Source: a virus. From it: DNA of 35,368 nt. Position 1 is the stretch's first letter, and every line of letters starts with the position of its first letter. Under the pieces are notes generated by a model. That model ran no database searches. It saw only the letters and a list, made by a program, of their open reading frames with translations, and was not told where the DNA came from. Below, in pieces: positions 33,977 to 35,368 of this stretch. A program made the position numbers and the translations under genes. Where the stretch lies: positions 1 to 35,368 of IMG/VR virus record IMGVR_UViG_3300025101_000076. The stretch is one strand, 5' to 3'.

Positions 33977-34336
33977 TTAACAATTCCATTTTTTTAATGA
34001 CAACGATAATCTATCTTTACCTGTATTATTACTAGGCTTTTGTCTTTTACGCATACCTTTCATTCTAGCACAAAAAGATTTTCTACGTTTTGCAGCTTTG
34101 CTGCCTTTTTTAAGTTCTGATGGTTTAGTAGTTACAGCAGTTTGTAATTTAGAACCAGGGTTTTCCCTTCTATATGAAGCAACACCTTTTCTATTTAAAC
34201 CACCTTTAGGGTCTTTGCCTTCCTTACGTTGCCACGCAGGAGTTACTTTGCCTCCCTTTTTATATGATTCTCGTGAAGCTTTTTTATTATTAACAGGTAT
34301 CTCCGATGCCCAAACATCTACTCAAGTTTTTTTCAT
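33977..34336 (-). CDS. DUF6321-type basic protein, start unresolved
   Basis: About 114 codons of the frame show a recognisable family pattern: ASRESYKKGGKVTPAWQRKE, GGLNRKGVASYRRENPGSKL, KRRKSFCARMKGM and the terminal KKWNC. This matches the DUF6321 family of small basic proteins that sit near terminase genes in many aquatic phages. The frame does not run cleanly from an ordinary start codon; it seems to have about one break near its 5' end, or an unusual start, or a sequence error. The gene lies between the 201-residue protein and the terminase with almost no gap. Its role is unknown; a basic protein next to the terminase could assist packaging. Confidence 0.6.
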
Positions 34337-34339
34337 TTA

Positions 34340-34945
34340 TTACCTTGGTTCTGATATTAATTCTTCTAATATTGAAGAAAAATCTAAATTTTCATTTGGA
34401 ATCAAAGGCTCTTGTAATTCCGAATCACTTTGCAAAGTTGCTAAAGGTGATAATTTTGCTAATTGTTTTAAAATGCTACTAGATGCTTTTGGTAAAACTT
34501 GTGCTTGCATAGGTATTTGTGCAGTTGCTCTTGCAATAGGTGTATATTTCATAGGCATTCGTCCAGTATATTTTGCAAGTTGTTCTTGAATTACTGGTAA
34601 TGCTTTTTTTATTTCTTTTGTAGCACCAATAAAATTTCCTTTTGCATCCATAACCATTTGTGGATTTCTTTCTGCTAAGTCTTTCATAAAATTCTTATCT
34701 TCAAGTGTTTTTTTAAAAAGTTTTTCTCTTAATTTATTTGATTGTTGAATATTTTTAATTGCTTCTTTATTTTTACCTAAAATTTTGTTAAGTATTTTCA
34801 TTGCTGCTTTTCCTATTGTAGGGATTGCTTTTCCTGCCGTTTTGATAGCTCCTGCACCTGGAGTGAATATATTCTCCATAAGTTCCATTAATTCTTCATT
34901 AGTCATTGCTGGCTCAGGTATTGGGCCAATTTTTTCATCTGCCAT
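34340..34945 (-). CDS. Hypothetical protein upstream of terminase (201 aa)
   Basis: Starts MADEKIGPIPEPAMTNEELM, with AGGAG before the ATG. Residues 30-60 are Ala/Gly/Lys-rich helix (PGAGAIKTAGKAIPTIGKAA), followed by Lys/Glu helices and a Pro/Met-rich stretch (TGRMPMKYTP), and an acidic C-terminus (SSILEELISEPR). The place directly upstream of the terminase would suit a small terminase subunit, but no helix-turn-helix motif is evident, so I leave the function open. Confidence 0.65.
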   Translation of the reverse strand: MADEKIGPIPEPAMTNEELMELMENIFTPGAGAIKTAGKAIPTIGKAAMKILNKILGKNKEAIKNIQQSNKLREKLFKKTLEDKNFMKDLAERNPQMVMDAKGNFIGATKEIKKALPVIQEQLAKYTGRMPMKYTPIARATAQIPMQAQVLPKASSSILKQLAKLSPLATLQSDSELQEPLIPNENLDFSSILEELISEPR

Positions 34946-35084
34946 TGTTTTCTCCTATATAAATTATATCAGCCCCAGATATATTAGATATTTCACTACA
35001 CGAGTAACTTAGGGGGATAGGTAAGTTGGATACAGAGATATTATCCAGAGCTGATAAGTATGTAATTTCAATTGTTATTTTCAT
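34935..35084 (-). CDS. Possible small protein (49 aa) filling the upstream gap
   Basis: An ATG-to-TGA frame (MKITIEITYLSALDNISVSN, then LPIPLSYSCSEISNISGADI) fills most of the 150-base gap before the 201-residue gene and overlaps its start by 11 bases, as most neighbours here do. There is no convincing ribosome site, and no family is recognised. Alternatively the gap is a leader or promoter region. Confidence 0.35.
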   Translation of the reverse strand: MKITIEITYLSALDNISVSNLPIPLSYSCSEISNISGADIIYIGENNGR

Positions 35085-35095
35085 TGTTTGATTTG

Positions 35096-35368
35096 TTAAC
35101 GGTTTCTTTTTTCAGAAATATAATTAAGTAAATCAATCATTGGGGCAGTTTCTTCTGTAGAAACACCTTCTTGGTTATTTATACGTATAAGGTCATCAAT
35201 AAAGTTATGTGCAAATTCTGGTTTAGCTTCAGCAAGTATTGAAAAAGGATACGTTGTATCACGCAATTCATATTGTTCTGTGTCATAATTAAAAGTTGGG
35301 TTTCCTTCTCGAACAGCAAAGGACACAAAATTATCTCCTGTACGTGTATTTCCATCAAGCATAGGTAT
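35096..35368 (-). CDS. Partial hypothetical protein at the right edge
   Basis: The frame is open to the window edge; an ATG at 35362 may be internal or the true start, so the N-terminus is uncertain. The visible part (DGNTRTGDNFVSFAVREGNP, then YPFSILAEAKPEFAHNFIDD) is acidic, mixed alpha/beta and ends with a helix (PMIDLLNYISEKRNR). No motif is recognised. It is the most upstream visible gene of the late block. Confidence 0.6.
   Translation of the reverse strand: MPMLDGNTRTGDNFVSFAVREGNPTFNYDTEQYELRDTTYPFSILAEAKPEFAHNFIDDLIRINNQEGVSTEETAPMIDLLNYISEKRNR

Noticed and set aside
34340-34945. Small terminase subunit
   Set aside because: Position fits, but no helix-turn-helix or other terminase-small-subunit pattern could be seen in the protein.
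1-35368. Alternative genetic code with TGA read as an amino acid
   Set aside because: TGA ends several well-defined genes on both strands, including terminase, portal and the PD-(D/E)XK-like gene, with normal overlaps to the next starts, so the standard bacterial code applies.
1-35368. tRNA genes, CRISPR arrays, insertion sequences
   Set aside because: No cloverleaf-like segment, regularly spaced repeats or transposase-type protein was seen on either strand by eye; a tRNAscan and repeat search would confirm.

Overview
The window looks like part of the genome of a tailed, double-stranded DNA bacteriophage. It is very AT-rich (roughly 30% GC by eye, not computed). Genes are packed with short ATGA or TAATG overlaps, all stops fit the standard bacterial code, and the virion genes are homologous in style to uncultured aquatic phages. 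I cannot name the host. A large P22-type portal, giant candidate ejection proteins, a beta-propeller-type tail protein, and the absence of recognisable tail-tube, sheath or tape-measure genes suggest a short-tailed (podovirus-like) virion. No stretch above 300 bases lacks a gene; the largest gaps are about 150 bases. I saw no tRNA, CRISPR array or insertion sequence.

Left end, plus strand (1-3472): an early or replication module. After four small genes and a structured 150-base spacer come a DnaB-like replicative helicase, a RuvC-like Holliday-junction resolvase, a small basic protein, a zinc-ribbon micro-protein and a PD-(D/E)XK-like nuclease. No DNA polymerase or primase is inside the window.

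From the right edge to 3464, everything reads on the minus strand as one late block. In transcription order: unknown proteins, a DUF6321-type basic protein, large terminase, portal, scaffold, major capsid protein, two small head or decoration candidates, a LamG-type lectin-fold protein, two basic Gly/Lys-rich proteins, a zinc-ribbon protein, three head-tail adaptor candidates, a metallophosphoesterase, and a cassette of five tiny holin-type genes (one of only 30 residues). Then come a 1772-residue tail protein, a 593-residue fibre-like protein, three putative internal virion proteins and a 2808-residue giant protein. The two blocks converge and overlap by nine bases at 3464-3472.

The most striking observation is inside the giant protein. 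Residues about 965-1295 look like a complete tyrosine recombinase (a core-binding domain plus a catalytic domain with R, K, K-x-x-R, G-H and Y in the right order). It sits in a protein whose position and C-terminal half look like a virion-borne, co-injected 'polyvalent' protein. No stand-alone integrase is seen in the window. This raises the possibility that the phage delivers a recombinase with its DNA instead of expressing it after entry. All assignments come from reading the sequence without database searches.
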